A stretch of 64,000 bases of DNA from Oscillospiraceae bacterium (GTDB taxonomy: Bacteria; Bacillota; Clostridia; Oscillospirales; Ruminococcaceae), in assembly GCA_017466885.1 (NCBI GenBank), contig JAFTTH010000009.1, positions 146,798 through 210,797 on the forward strand, given 5' to 3'. The notes under the pieces are model-generated. The model was not told the origin of the DNA. It did not search any database and worked only from the letters and a program-made list of their open reading frames with translations. The number at the start of each line of letters is the position of its first letter. Position 1 is the stretch's first letter. Positions 15,837 to 25,314 of this stretch are shown piece by piece. The translations under genes and the position numbers were made by a program.

Positions 15837-17921
15837 TTATTCCTCAGTGGCTTCTGCAGCAGGAGCTTCCTCCGCCTCGGCAGGAGCAGCGGGCTCCAGC
15901 AGAGCACGGATCGAAAGGCTGATGCGCTTGCGATCAAAGTCAACATCGGTGATCTTGGCATTGACCTCCTGACCAACAGAGAGAACATCCTGCGGCTTGG
16001 CAACGTGACGATCAGCGATCTGAGAAATATGGATCAGGCCATCAATGCCGGGAATGATCTCGGCAAAGGCGCCAAAAGCGGTCATACCGGCAATCTTGGC
16101 GGTAACAGTCTGACCGACCTCATAGTTGGCCTTGAAGATCTCCCAGGGGTTATCCTCGGCCTTCTTGAAGCCAAGAGAGATCTTTTTCTTCTCGGCATTG
16201 AGGTCCTTAATGTAAACCTCTACGGTATCCCCAACCTTAACAACCTCAGAGGGATGCTTGATCCGGGACCAGGAAAGCTCGGTGATATGGATCATACCGT
16301 CAGTTCCGCCAATGTCAACAAAGGCACCGTAAGAAGTGAGGGATTTAACGGTTCCGGTATAAACCTGACCGACCTCAAGGCTCTCCCACAGGGCTGCTTC
16401 CTTCGCCTTCCGCTCCTCGCGGGCAACGGCACGAATCGAGCCGACAGCACGCTTTCTGCCGCGGTTGGTTTCCAGGATCTTGAGCCGGACAGGCTGCTTG
16501 AGCAGGCTCTCCAGGGCCTCATCTCTCCGCTCGGTTGCCTGAGAAGCAGGAAGGAATACACGGACACCATTGCACAGAGCCAAAACACCGCCCTTGATGA
16601 CCTCGATGACAACTGCATCCAGGATCTCCCCGGTCTCAGCTGCATTCATGACCTTTTCAAAGCCGGCGATTGCATCCACGCGCTTCTTGGAAAGGGTGAT
16701 GATGCCATCCACGTCATTGACACGAACTGCGATCAAATCGATCTGGTCACCGATATGATACGCCTCTTTGATCTTGAAGGACGGATCATCCGAAAGCTCC
16801 GCCAGGGGAACAAAGCCCGCCTGCTTCGCACCGAGATCGATCTGAAGCTCTGCCGGAGTAATGCCCACAACATAGCCGGTGACTCTTTCTCCAGTGTAAA
16901 TCCGCTTCAGGGACTGCTCGGAATGCTCCAGAACCTCCTCAAAGCTCATACCGGTAAAATCGATCTCTTCGGCCGCGGGAGCTTCCTCCTTGACCACCTC
17001 TGCCACAGCTTCCTCAGCCGCGGCGGTTTCAGCCGTTGCTTCGGTCACAGTAGTTTCGGCTGCCTCGTTCAGAATCTCGCTCATAGTTTGTTGTACCTCC
17101 TTAATTATACAGGCCGGTGTTGAAGCACCAGCTGTTAGACCAATTATAGGGTTCTGCAGGCCATCCAGCAGATCCCGCGGCAGCATATCTGCCGTTTCAA
17201 TCAGGTATGTGGGGCAAAACTCCCGGCATACCTTTGCAAGGCTGGCGGTATTCGAGCTTTCGCTCCCGCCGACAACGATCATTAAATCGGATTTTGAGGC
17301 AAGCTCTCTGGCCTCTTTTTGCCGATTCATTGTCGCATTACATATTGTATCAAAGATCAAGAGATTTGTATATAGTTTTTTTGCGATTTCTCGCGATTTT
17401 TCCCATCGCTCGGCATGAAAGGTGGTTTGCGCAACCAAAATTTTGGCATTTTCACGAATTTCGGGGTCCTCTGCCAGGGCACAAAGCTCCTCTTCATTGG
17501 CAAAAACAAAGGATCTTACCTTACAATGCCCCTGAATCCCAATCACTTCAGGGTGATTTTTATCCCCTGCGATAAGAACGATCTCTTTTCCCTGAGCCTC
17601 ATCCCGGACGATTTTATGGATCTTTGCAACAAATGGACAGGTAGCATCCACATACCGAACCTTCAAGTCCTCTGCTTCCCGGTAGACACTTTCCGGTACA
17701 CCGTGCGACCGGATGACCAGGACACTGCCCTCCGGCACCTCCGACGGTGAGGAAACAATCACCACTCCCCGGTCTGCGAGCTGAGCGACCAACTGCGGAT
17801 TATGGATAATGGGGCCGAGGGTGCAAACCTTCTCCCCCTGCTCCAGCAGCTGGTAGACCATCTGGACGCCCCGATCCACCCCAAAGCAAAAGCCGGCGGA
17901 TTTTGCAACTGTAATCGACAT
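15837..17921 (-). CDS. ispH: IspH-ribosomal protein S1 fusion (HMBPP reductase / 30S S1)
   Basis: A 694-residue fusion found in many Clostridia. The first roughly 280 residues are IspH, the last enzyme of the MEP isoprenoid pathway. It has the conserved cysteines of its Fe-S cluster in [18 protein letters not shown] and [12 protein letters not shown], and the TAGAST motif. An Ala/Glu-rich linker (about 290-325) follows. Then come four S1 RNA-binding repeats, for example [20 protein letters not shown] and [20 protein letters not shown], and an acidic Ala-rich tail. The ATG at 17921 overlaps the end of plsC by a few bases; GTG at 17927 is an alternative. It is the last gene of the cmk-plsC-ispH/rpsA operon. 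Confidence 0.96.
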   Translation of the reverse strand: MSITVAKSAGFCFGVDRGVQMVYQLLEQGEKVCTLGPIIHNPQLVAQLADRGVVIVSSPSEVPEGSVLVIRSHGVPESVYREAEDLKVRYVDATCPFVAKIHKIVRDEAQGKEIVLIAGDKNHPEVIGIQGHCKVRSFVFANEEELCALAEDPEIRENAKILVAQTTFHAERWEKSREIAKKLYTNLLIFDTICNATMNRQKEARELASKSDLMIVVGGSESSNTASLAKVCREFCPTYLIETADMLPRDLLDGLQNPIIGLTAGASTPACIIKEVQQTMSEILNEAAETTVTEATAETAAAEEAVAEVVKEEAPAAEEIDFTGMSFEEVLEHSEQSLKRIYTGERVTGYVVGITPAELQIDLGAKQAGFVPLAELSDDPSFKIKEAYHIGDQIDLIAVRVNDVDGIITLSKKRVDAIAGFEKVMNAAETGEILDAVVIEVIKGGVLALCNGVRVFLPASQATERRDEALESLLKQPVRLKILETNRGRKRAVGSIRAVAREERKAKEAALWESLEVGQVYTGTVKSLTSYGAFVDIGGTDGMIHITELSWSRIKHPSEVVKVGDTVEVYIKDLNAEKKKISLGFKKAEDNPWEIFKANYEVGQTVTAKIAGMTAFGAFAEIIPGIDGLIHISQIADRHVAKPQDVLSVGQEVNAKITDVDFDRKRISLSIRALLEPAAPAEAEEAPAAEATEE

Positions 17922-17923
17922 TG

Positions 17924-18523
17924 TCACCGGGCCTCCTCATCCAAAAGTGCGACGATCTTTTCCATCATCATTCCGCTGGCGGCGCGAAGAGCTGCGGCGC
18001 TTCTCCCCTCCACTCCGAAAGAAGCCGGGTCAATGGGCTCACCGAACCGGATGGTAATTTTGCTGCGGAACCCAATCTTTTTCGGGGCAGTAATCCCCAC
18101 CGGAACAATCTTTGCACCGATGGAGCAGGCAACCAGCACTGCGCCCGCCTTGGCGCGTCCCGGTTTTCCGGTGGTAGAGCGAGTCCCCTCCGGGAAGATC
18201 ACAACATTTTCGCCCTTTTTGAGGAGCTCCTCCGCATAGCCCAAGGCATTTCCGTCCACAATGTTGCGGTTGATTGGGAACGCGCCCAAGCTACGGATCA
18301 GCCAACCAAAGAGCTTATTCTTAAATAGAGAATCCTTTGCAACGTAATTCAGTTTCCGGTGAATGGGAATAGAAAGAATAACCGGATCAATATAACTGCG
18401 GTGGTTGGCCGCAAGAATATATCCGCCTTCCTGGGGGAGGTTTTCCACTCCCTCAAACTTCAACCGAAAGGCAATATACATTGCGGGCGGAGCAACCACC
18501 CGCGCAAGAGGGTAAAGATTCAT
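17924..18523 (-). CDS. plsC: 1-acyl-sn-glycerol-3-phosphate acyltransferase
   Basis: A 199-residue PlsC-family enzyme that acylates lysophosphatidic acid at the inner membrane face in phospholipid synthesis. The catalytic HX4D is NHRSYID around residue 40. The substrate-binding FPEGTRS and the later VPVGITAP motif are present. An N-terminal hydrophobic stretch (ARVVAPPAMYIAF) likely anchors it. It lies between cmk and ispH-rpsA, the normal order for Clostridia. Confidence 0.93.
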   Translation of the reverse strand: MNLYPLARVVAPPAMYIAFRLKFEGVENLPQEGGYILAANHRSYIDPVILSIPIHRKLNYVAKDSLFKNKLFGWLIRSLGAFPINRNIVDGNALGYAEELLKKGENVVIFPEGTRSTTGKPGRAKAGAVLVACSIGAKIVPVGITAPKKIGFRSKITIRFGEPIDPASFGVEGRSAAALRAASGMMMEKIVALLDEEAR

Positions 18524-18591
18524 CTGAAATCCACAACGGTCAGAGACTTCCGTCTTCGGCCTTCTCCTTTACGGAATTGTCCAGGTCAGCT

Positions 18592-19272
18592 TTATTCGGC
18601 CAGTGCGGCACGAACAGTATTGATTACCAGCTGGATGGATTCTTCCAAATTATAGTTTGTGGTATCCACAAGAATAGCATCGTCTGCACGGCGCAGAGGA
18701 GCAATGGGACGGTTCATATCGTTTTCGTCCCGACGAATGACATCCTGCAGAACACTCTCGTACTCTGCCGCCTCACCCTTCTCCACCAGCTCCAAATATC
18801 TCCGCTGGGCGCGGACGCCGGCATCGGCGGTCAGATAGATTTTAACGGTGGCCTCCGGCAGGACAACCGTTCCAATATCCCGCCCATCCATAATCACGTG
18901 ATGGGTGCGGGCCAGAGAGCGCTGGAGCTCCAGAAGCCGCTCCCGGACAGCCGGCTTTGCCGAAACATCCGACGCAGCCATAGAGACCTCCGGGGTACGG
19001 ATCAAGCCGGAGACATCCTCCCCATTCAGGTAAACGTGCTGGACGCCCTCCTCGTGGGTCAGTTCGACGGACATTCCCTCCATCGCGCTGCGGATCTCAT
19101 CCTCTGATCCGGTGCTCTTCCCCGCCCGAAGAACGTGAAGCCCAATGGCCCGGTAGAGGGCACCGGTATCCACGTAAAGATACCCCAGGGCTTCCGCCGC
19201 TTTTCTTGCAATGGTGCTTTTGCCGGCGCCTGCAGGGCCGTCAATCGCAACAGAGATCATTTTTGAATCCAT
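18592..19272 (-). CDS. cmk: Cytidylate kinase
   Basis: A 226-residue CMP/dCMP kinase. The P-loop is IDGPAGAGKSTIARKAA, followed by YVDTGALYRAIGLH, a strong cmk signature. The MDGRDIGTVVLPEA segment and the basic C-terminal region are conserved. The ATG at 19272 is 8 bases after GAGGTG; an upstream GTG at 19281 is not needed. It is the first gene of the operon with plsC and ispH-rpsA. Confidence 0.95.
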   Translation of the reverse strand: MDSKMISVAIDGPAGAGKSTIARKAAEALGYLYVDTGALYRAIGLHVLRAGKSTGSEDEIRSAMEGMSVELTHEEGVQHVYLNGEDVSGLIRTPEVSMAASDVSAKPAVRERLLELQRSLARTHHVIMDGRDIGTVVLPEATVKIYLTADAGVRAQRRYLELVEKGEAAEYESVLQDVIRRDENDMNRPIAPLRRADDAILVDTTNYNLEESIQLVINTVRAALAE

Positions 19273-19305
19273 TTGATTCACACCTCAAATCCATAAGGAT
19301 TGTTC

Positions 19306-20991
19306 TTACTCGTTCTCCGTTTCCGAGCCGGTGGGGTTGACAATACTGTATCCCACGTTCACCAGGTGGTCCGCCACACGCTCCAGACCGACGATAACAG
19401 AGGAATAATAGGGGCTGACATCCACACTGCAGTTCCCCTCGGCAAGCCGCGCAAAGTGGCCGGCGATCAGTTCCTTCTTCATGCCGTCAACCGTTTCCTC
19501 CAACTGAGCCAGGGCGGGCAGATCCTCCCGATAAGAGTTCTCAAAGGCATTTTTTGCAATATCAAACATCTTCATCACAGAATCCCGCATAGCGGTGATT
19601 CCGCTATGTGCCCGATCAGAGAAGGTGATCTTGCGTTCGATCATCTCCATACCGATCTCGTGGAAATTCTCAGCGTGGTCACCGATCCGTTCCAGGTCGT
19701 TGAGGACGTGGAAATAAGAGCCGATGATCTTCTCATCGCTTACCTCCATAGCGGCGGAAAGCTTGATTAGGAATTTTGTCAACGTTTCGTTGGTAAAGTC
19801 AATAATCTCCTCATTTTCGCGGATCTGCGCATCGTATTCGGCGGAGCCGGTATCCATTGCCACAAAGGAAAGGCGGGCATTTTCCTCCACCAAGGAGACC
19901 ATATAGTCCATTTCCTTTTTCACCTGAAGCAGCGCAACGGAGGGCATAGAAAGCAAGCGATCGTCCACATACTTGAGGGAACGGGTTTCCTTCTCCTCTT
20001 TTTGATCCTTGATTACCATACGGGAAAGGTTGACAAGCTGCTTGACAAAGGGAAGGAGCATAAAGGAAGTAACAACATTGAAGACCACGTGGAAGAGGGA
20101 GACCCGCATCTGAAGAGACATGGTGTCCTCTCCCGGGAAGCAGGAAACAAGGAAGTTCACAATCGCATCCTTAAAGATCCAGACAGCTGTTGCAAATAGC
20201 ACCGTTCCGATGATCTTGATGGTAAAGTGAATAAACGCAACCCGCTTGGCATTGGCGTTGGCACCAATGGCCGCAAGCAATGCAGTAACACAGGTTCCGA
20301 TATTGGCACCCATAATGATAAACAGGGAAAGATCCAGAGGAAGTACACACGTGCCGACCATGGTAATAACAACACCGGATGCCGCCGAGGAGCTTTGAAT
20401 CAGGGCAGTGAAGATTGCTCCTACAAGGATTAGAAGCAGGGGGAAATCAATGGTTCTGAAAATCTCGGTGAACATATTTTCCACAAGAGGATTTCCAAAC
20501 GCCTGCTCACTGCTCATCACATTCAAGCCGACAAAGATCATACCCAGACCGCAACAAAGGCTACCGGCCAGCTTGATCTTTTCCTTATTGAAAAACCCCA
20601 TCATAACCCCAGCAAAGGCCAGCAGGTACATCGCCATATTGAAGTAATCATTTTTCAAAGCAACTAACAGACCGGTAACGGTGGTACCGATATTGGCACC
20701 CATAATAATGGGGGTGGCCTGCATCAGGGTCATAACCCCCGCATTGACCAGGCCGATGACCATAACAGATGTAGCCGACGAGCTTTGAATGATCGCCGTT
20801 ACACCGGCACCGATTCCCAAACCCGAAAAACGGTTATTGCTGATCCGCTCCAACATCCGCTTCATCCCGGAGCCGGCGCTCTTTTCCAGCGCCTCTCCCA
20901 TAAAATTCATACCGACAATAAAGACGCCCACGCCGGCAAGTAACCAAATCAGGCTCTGCACCAGTTGCAAAATTTCCTCTGCTGTTAGCAT
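19306..20991 (-). CDS. Na+/phosphate cotransporter-family protein with PhoU-like domain
   Basis: A 561-residue membrane transporter of the NptA/PNaS family. Two inverted QSSSA motifs, IIQSSSATSVMVIGL and LIQSSSAASGVVITM, sit in two homologous membrane halves. About eight hydrophobic segments lie in residues 1-310. The C-terminal 220 residues form a PhoU-like helical domain (NDLERIGDHAENFHEIG; ERVADHLVNVGYSI). It is predicted to import phosphate with sodium. The ATG at 20991 has GGAG upstream; the earlier TTG at 21015 is unlikely. It has its own promoter and a leader of about 130 bases. Confidence 0.9.
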   Translation of the reverse strand: MLTAEEILQLVQSLIWLLAGVGVFIVGMNFMGEALEKSAGSGMKRMLERISNNRFSGLGIGAGVTAIIQSSSATSVMVIGLVNAGVMTLMQATPIIMGANIGTTVTGLLVALKNDYFNMAMYLLAFAGVMMGFFNKEKIKLAGSLCCGLGMIFVGLNVMSSEQAFGNPLVENMFTEIFRTIDFPLLLILVGAIFTALIQSSSAASGVVITMVGTCVLPLDLSLFIIMGANIGTCVTALLAAIGANANAKRVAFIHFTIKIIGTVLFATAVWIFKDAIVNFLVSCFPGEDTMSLQMRVSLFHVVFNVVTSFMLLPFVKQLVNLSRMVIKDQKEEKETRSLKYVDDRLLSMPSVALLQVKKEMDYMVSLVEENARLSFVAMDTGSAEYDAQIRENEEIIDFTNETLTKFLIKLSAAMEVSDEKIIGSYFHVLNDLERIGDHAENFHEIGMEMIERKITFSDRAHSGITAMRDSVMKMFDIAKNAFENSYREDLPALAQLEETVDGMKKELIAGHFARLAEGNCSVDVSPYYSSVIVGLERVADHLVNVGYSIVNPTGSETENE

Positions 20992-21125
20992 TTTTCGTTC
21001 TCCTTTTCCTTTCAATTCCTTATTCGAACGGGTTGCAGGCCGGTTTTTTCGCCTGCAAACATAAGGTTTCGTGACCCACTTCTTTTGATCACGGAGGATT
21101 TCATCATCCCAAACAAACCCATTGT

Positions 21126-21154
21126 ATTCTATTATAAAATAAAGGTTTTGTCAA
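21126..21154 (-). promoter_or_regulatory. Sigma-A promoter of the Na/Pi transporter
   Basis: Minus strand TTGACA (21154-21149), 17-base spacer, TAGAAT (21131-21126). Confidence 0.75.
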
Positions 21155-21189
21155 GTGGTTTTCGGCTTTCTCTTCCCTTTGATTATTGG

Positions 21190-21203
21190 CATTTGATCAA
21201 ATG
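21190..21203. promoter_or_regulatory. 14-bp perfect palindrome upstream of the HAD/GDPD operon
   Basis: CATTTGATCAAATG is its own reverse complement and lies 30 bases upstream of the -35 box of the next promoter. Its half site CATTTG/CAAATG also occurs in the operator of the ROK gene at 57.6 kb, with a different spacer. Confidence 0.35.
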
Positions 21204-21233
21204 AAAATTTTCGATCAATATCTGCCTCTCGCG

Positions 21234-21262
21234 TTGACAGAAATATTTCGCAATGATACAAT
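21234..21262 (+). promoter_or_regulatory. Sigma-A promoter of the HAD/GDPD operon
   Basis: TTGACA (21234-21239), 17-base spacer, TACAAT (21257-21262), ending 60 bases before the ATG. Confidence 0.85.
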
Positions 21263-21321
21263 AAGTCAAATGCTTCCCGTTCAATTGTGAGGAAGATTCT
21301 CTTTTGAAAGGATTTGAAAAA

Positions 21322-21948
21322 ATGATTAAAAACGTTGTTTTAGATATTGGAAACGTGATGGTTACATATTATCCCGATTACTATCTTTCTCAATGGTTTG
21401 ACCGGAAGGGCGAGCTGGAATACTTCAACCACATCTGCTTCAAGGGTCCCGAGTGGAAGGCCGGAGATCTGGGAAAAATGAGTCGGAGCGAATCCATTCA
21501 GGCCATTTGTGACAAGTATCCTGCGGATGCAGAAATGATTCACACGGTGATGGATCATTGTGACGAAATGCTCCGTCCTTCCCTCAAAAACACTGCCCTT
21601 CTCCGCAAGCTCCGGGAAGGCGGAATCAACGTTTACTATCTTTCCAACACCAACCCCAGCGCCTTTGAGCATATGTCCAAAAACCTTGAGTTCTACCAAT
21701 ATATGATCGACGGAATTGCCTCCTTCCGGGAGGGTCTTCTCAAGCCCGACCGGAGAATCTTTGAGCTTTTTCTGGAGCGCTTTGGAAAGAATGCGGAGGA
21801 GTGCGTATTTGTGGATGACACTCCCCAAAACGTTGAGGCGGCCAGAGAGGTTGGATTTTCTACTGTTTTGCTCCGCAACATTGACGATCTGGCCCAGGAG
21901 CTTTGCAGATTTCCAGAGCTGAATGCAGTGATCTGCGAAACAAAATAA
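21322..21948 (+). CDS. HAD-superfamily hydrolase (HAD-IA)
   Basis: A 208-residue phosphatase-like protein. Motif I is VVLDIGNVMVTYYP, where the usual DxD is DIG, so the second aspartate is replaced by glycine, as in several HAD-IA members of the YihX type. Motif II is YYLSNTNPSAF, the lysine lies in GLLKPDRRIFELF, and motif III/IV is CVFVDDTPQNVEAAREVGF. The closest recognisable group is YihX-like sugar-phosphate phosphatase, by pattern only. The ATG at 21322 follows AAAGGA. It is 14 bases before the GDPD gene, so they are co-transcribed. Confidence 0.8.
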   Translation: MIKNVVLDIGNVMVTYYPDYYLSQWFDRKGELEYFNHICFKGPEWKAGDLGKMSRSESIQAICDKYPADAEMIHTVMDHCDEMLRPSLKNTALLRKLREGGINVYYLSNTNPSAFEHMSKNLEFYQYMIDGIASFREGLLKPDRRIFELFLERFGKNAEECVFVDDTPQNVEAAREVGFSTVLLRNIDDLAQELCRFPELNAVICETK

Positions 21949-21962
21949 ATGAGGTGAAGATA

Positions 21963-22781
21963 ATGGAAACTTTATGGGAACGCTCAAGAAAAAACATTCT
22001 CGTTACAGCACACGGCGGCTATAATGCCGGCATTGTTACCTTCAATTCCCTGCTGGGGTTCGAAGCGGCGCTCCGGGCCGGTGCAGATATCATTGAGCTG
22101 GATCTTACCAAATCCGCCGAAGGAAAGCTCTACGTTTTTCATCCCGGCACCGAAAAGAGGATCCTTGGCCGCGCCTGCGATCTCCGCACCATGACCAACG
22201 AGCAGATCGAGGCAGAGCATCACGAGGAATCCCGCCTTCCCATTCCCTCCTTTGACGAAGTGCTGGAAGCGATGAAGGGCCGGTGTTATATCAACACGGA
22301 TAAGGCCTTCACCTGCTTTCCCGAACTGGTGGAAACTATTCGTCGGCATAAAATGGAGGATCAGATCATCCTCAAGGGTGAGGTGAAGAATCAGTGGATT
22401 TATGATGCGGTGGAGGAGCTTGCACCAGATATTTCCTTTTTGGCTGTCTCTTACGAGACGGACGAAGCCCTGGAAATGTGCAAGGGCCGGAAGATCAACT
22501 ACGTGGGGAGCGAGGTCGTTTTCGCAAAGGATGATGCACCGGTGGCTGATCCCTCCTATATTGAAATGATGCATCAAAACAAAAAAGTTCTATGGGTCAA
22601 TCCGATCCTTTTCGACTTCAGACGTCCCCTTGTGGGTGGTCATGATGACATTCACTCCCTGACCGTCAATCCTGATGACGGATGGGGATGGCTTGCTGAC
22701 CGCGGCTACGATATTTTCCAGACTGACTGGGTAACCGACTGCGTCACATATCTGAAAAATTCCAGGAAATTTTACCGATAA
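21963..22781 (+). CDS. Glycerophosphodiester phosphodiesterase-family protein
   Basis: A 272-residue TIM-barrel protein of the GDPD family, which hydrolyses glycerophosphodiesters to glycerol 3-phosphate and an alcohol. The first catalytic region is ILVTAHGGYNAG, where the usual HRG is HGG. The metal ligands are in GADIIELDLTKSAEGKLYVFHPG, normally ExD and HD, here HP. The motif changes mean that substrate or activity may differ. No signal peptide is present, so it is cytosolic. The ATG at 21963 has GAGGTG 6 bases before it. Confidence 0.75.
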   Translation: METLWERSRKNILVTAHGGYNAGIVTFNSLLGFEAALRAGADIIELDLTKSAEGKLYVFHPGTEKRILGRACDLRTMTNEQIEAEHHEESRLPIPSFDEVLEAMKGRCYINTDKAFTCFPELVETIRRHKMEDQIILKGEVKNQWIYDAVEELAPDISFLAVSYETDEALEMCKGRKINYVGSEVVFAKDDAPVADPSYIEMMHQNKKVLWVNPILFDFRRPLVGGHDDIHSLTVNPDDGWGWLADRGYDIFQTDWVTDCVTYLKNSRKFYR

Positions 22782-22785
22782 AAAC

Positions 22786-22823
22786 GTCCGATGCTGTTTT
22801 GGTGCAGCATCGGACTTCTTTTT
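22786..22823 (+). terminator. Terminator of the HAD/GDPD operon
   Basis: GTCCGATGCTG pairs perfectly with CAGCATCGGAC across 8 bases, followed by TTCTTTTT. Confidence 0.92.
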
Positions 22824-22844
22824 ATGGGCGAAAAAAGGGATCCC

Positions 22845-22873
22845 TTGACCATTCTTTGCAGATTTGGTATAAT
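22845..22873 (+). promoter_or_regulatory. Sigma-A promoter of the YifB/ComM gene
   Basis: TTGACC (22845-22850), 17-base spacer, TATAAT (22868-22873), about 50 bases before the GTG start. Confidence 0.85.
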
Positions 22874-22923
22874 TTGGGCAGAAGGATTATTTTGCGTTTT
22901 GGCCTGGAAAAGGGGGCTTTTTT

Positions 22924-24459
22924 GTGTTTTCAAAGGTTTACAGTATGGGCTTGAACGGGATGGACGCCTACCGGGTGGAGGTGGAAACGGATCTCTCCTC
23001 CGGACTGCCCTATTTTGAGATCGTTGGGCTGGCAGATGCCGCTGTGAGAGAAGCCCGGGAACGGATCAAGATCGCTATGAAAAACAGCCGGATTCCCTTC
23101 CCTACCGGCCGGATCATTACCAACCTTGCCCCGGCGGACATCAAAAAGGAGGGGACGGTTTTTGATCTGGCAGTGCTGATCGGTCTTGCCTGCGCCAACG
23201 GAACCATCCAAATGCCCTTGAGTGACTTTGCCTTTGCCGGTGAGCTTTCTTTGGAGGGCCACCTTCGCCGGACAAACGGCATCCTTCCCATGGTCATTAA
23301 AGCGCGGGAACTGGGTTTCCGTGGAATCTTCGTCCCGGCGGAAAACGCCGTCGAGGGTAGCGTTGCGGACGGAATTGATGTTTACGGTGTAGAAAAGGTG
23401 GGGGACCTGGTGGCACTCCTCTCCCAAGGCGAGCTCCCCTCCCCCACACAATTCCCCGGCATTCCCGAGGAAGATCCGTTGGCAATTGTTGATTTCTCCG
23501 ACGTGAGAGGTCAACCTCAGGCACGGCGAGCGATGGAGATCGCAGCCGCCGGCGGACACAATATTCTAATGGTGGGGCCTCCCGGCTCGGGAAAGAGTAT
23601 GCTGGCCAAGCGAATGGGAACCATTCTCCCTGAAATGACCTTTGAGGAGGCCATTGAAACCACCAAGATCCACTCTGTGGCGGGATTGCTTTCGGCGCAG
23701 CGTCCGATGATTACCAAGCGCCCCTTCCGCTCCCCGCATCACACCATCTCTCCCGCGGGACTTTCGGGTGGCGGACCCATTCCCCGTCCCGGAGAGCTTT
23801 CTTTGGCACACAACGGCGTCCTCTTTCTGGATGAGCTCCCGGAGTTTAACCGGGTTTCTATGGAGGCGCTCCGTCAGCCTCTGGAGGATTCCCAAATTAC
23901 CATCACCCGCGTCCGGGGGACGCTGACCTATCCCTGCTCGGTGGTTTTGGTTGCGGCAATGAACCCCTGTCCCTGCGGATATTACGGGCATCCCACCCGC
24001 AAATGTACCTGCTCCCCCACTGCGGTTTCCAAATATCTGTCCCGGGTTTCGGGGCCGTTGCTGGATCGGTTTGATCTGCATATTGATGTTTCTCCGGTGG
24101 ATTTTTCCAGCCTGAGTCAGAAACTACCCTCGGAATCTTCCTCCGTGATCCGGGATCGGGTCAACCGCACCCGGGCGATCCAAAACCAGCGTTACGAAGG
24201 GACCGGCATCACCTGCAATGCCCGGCTCTCCCCCAAGCTCCTTCACGAGGTCTGCGAAATGTCCCCCGAGGCAGAAAACTGTCTGAAGCTCTCCTTTGAA
24301 CGGCTGGGACTTTCCGCCCGCGCGTATGACAGGATTCTGAAGGTTGCCCGCACCATCGCAGACATGGAAATGAGCGATCGGATTGAATTTCATCATATGG
24401 CAGAAGCGGTGCGGTACCGCAGTCTTGACCGAAAATATTGGGGCGCTAACCAGGATTAA
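22924..24459 (+). CDS. comM: YifB/ComM-family AAA+ ATPase (Mg-chelatase-like)
   Basis: A 511-residue AAA+ protein; ComM relatives are hexameric helicases that aid branch migration during integration of transforming DNA. It has an N-terminal Lon-substrate-binding-like domain, Walker A GPPGSGKSMLAKRM, Walker B NGVLFLDELPEFNR, and a cysteine cluster NPCPCGYYGHPTRKCTC typical of the family. The start is GTG at 22924 (the protein then begins MFSKVYSMGLNGMDAYRVEV), with GGGGG 9 bases upstream. This matches the family N-terminus better than the internal ATG at 22945. It is monocistronic. Confidence 0.93.
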   Translation: MFSKVYSMGLNGMDAYRVEVETDLSSGLPYFEIVGLADAAVREARERIKIAMKNSRIPFPTGRIITNLAPADIKKEGTVFDLAVLIGLACANGTIQMPLSDFAFAGELSLEGHLRRTNGILPMVIKARELGFRGIFVPAENAVEGSVADGIDVYGVEKVGDLVALLSQGELPSPTQFPGIPEEDPLAIVDFSDVRGQPQARRAMEIAAAGGHNILMVGPPGSGKSMLAKRMGTILPEMTFEEAIETTKIHSVAGLLSAQRPMITKRPFRSPHHTISPAGLSGGGPIPRPGELSLAHNGVLFLDELPEFNRVSMEALRQPLEDSQITITRVRGTLTYPCSVVLVAAMNPCPCGYYGHPTRKCTCSPTAVSKYLSRVSGPLLDRFDLHIDVSPVDFSSLSQKLPSESSSVIRDRVNRTRAIQNQRYEGTGITCNARLSPKLLHEVCEMSPEAENCLKLSFERLGLSARAYDRILKVARTIADMEMSDRIEFHHMAEAVRYRSLDRKYWGANQD

Positions 24460-24499
24460 AAAATCCCCTTCGACCGATAAATGGCCGGAGGGGATTTTT
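24460..24499. terminator. Bidirectional terminator between comM and the ABC operon
   Basis: AAAAAATCCCCT pairs with AGGGGATTTTTT across a 17-base loop, giving T runs in both directions for the convergent genes. Confidence 0.85.
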
Positions 24500-24513
24500 T
24501 CAATAATTTAAAA

Positions 24514-25314
24514 TTACTGGGAAATTGTTCCCAAAAAGCTTTGGATGCGGGGGTTATCTGATGCAAAAAGCTCCTGAGGAGTCGTGTACGCCTGCACAAG
24601 ACCGTCCGCCATAAAGAGCATCCGGTCGGATACCTCCCGGGCAAAGCCCATCTCGTGGGTAACGATCATCATTGTCATCTTTTGTTCGGCAAGATCCCGG
24701 ATGACCCGCAACACCTCTCCGGTCAACTCCGGATCAAGAGAGGAGGTTGGCTCATCAAAGAGAATCACATCCGGATTCATCATTAGCGCCCGGGCGATGG
24801 CCACCCGCTGCTTCTCCCCGCCCGAGAGCTCGGAGGGCTTTGCGGTTTTCTTTTCACTCAGCCCCACCCGCGCCAACAGCTCGCAGGCCTTCTCTTCCGC
24901 CTGCTGACGTGTCATCAGCTTGCGGTTCAAAACCGGAGAGATGAGGTTTTTCATCACATTCATATGAGGGAAAAGATTAAAGTTCTGAAAGACCATTCCC
25001 ATCTTCAGATAAGCGGAATGGACGTCCTTTTCCCGGATTTCTGTTTGGTTGGAATAAATCAACTCGTCCCCAATCCGGATTTCGCCGGCATCCGCCTTTT
25101 CCAGACCGATAATTGTCCGCAAAAGGGTGCTTTTTCCTGTTCCGGAGGGTCCGATCACCGAGACAGTCTCCCCTTTGAAAACATCAAAGGAAACACCGTC
25201 CAGCACTTTGTTATCGCCAAAGGCTTTTTTCAGATCCCGAACCTGTATCATTACGTTGCTCAAAGCCGCACTCTGCCTTTCTTTGGTTTTTCCGTTTGCC
25301 GTTAAAACGCGCAT
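24514..25314 (-). CDS. Polar amino-acid ABC transporter ATP-binding protein (GlnQ-like)
   Basis: An ATPase of the amino-acid uptake ABC family. Walker A is IGPSGTGKSTLLRTI, the Q-loop MGMVFQNFNLFPH, the signature LSGGEKQRVAIARAL, Walker B DVILFDEPTSSLDPEL and the switch His is in TMMIVTHEMGFA. The open frame from 25314 overlaps the permease by 13 bases. The family N-terminus MIQVRDLKKAFG begins at 25251 but lacks a clear ribosome site, so the true start is uncertain: 266 or 245 residues. It is the last gene of the operon. Confidence 0.92.
   Translation of the reverse strand: MRVLTANGKTKERQSAALSNVMIQVRDLKKAFGDNKVLDGVSFDVFKGETVSVIGPSGTGKSTLLRTIIGLEKADAGEIRIGDELIYSNQTEIREKDVHSAYLKMGMVFQNFNLFPHMNVMKNLISPVLNRKLMTRQQAEEKACELLARVGLSEKKTAKPSELSGGEKQRVAIARALMMNPDVILFDEPTSSLDPELTGEVLRVIRDLAEQKMTMMIVTHEMGFAREVSDRMLFMADGLVQAYTTPQELFASDNPRIQSFLGTISQ

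Noticed and set aside
21322..22781. Calling the HAD and GDPD proteins inactive because of altered catalytic motifs
   Set aside because: DIG instead of DxD and HGG/HP instead of HRG/HD may be family variants. Without structure-based alignment, loss of activity is only a possibility and not a supported call.
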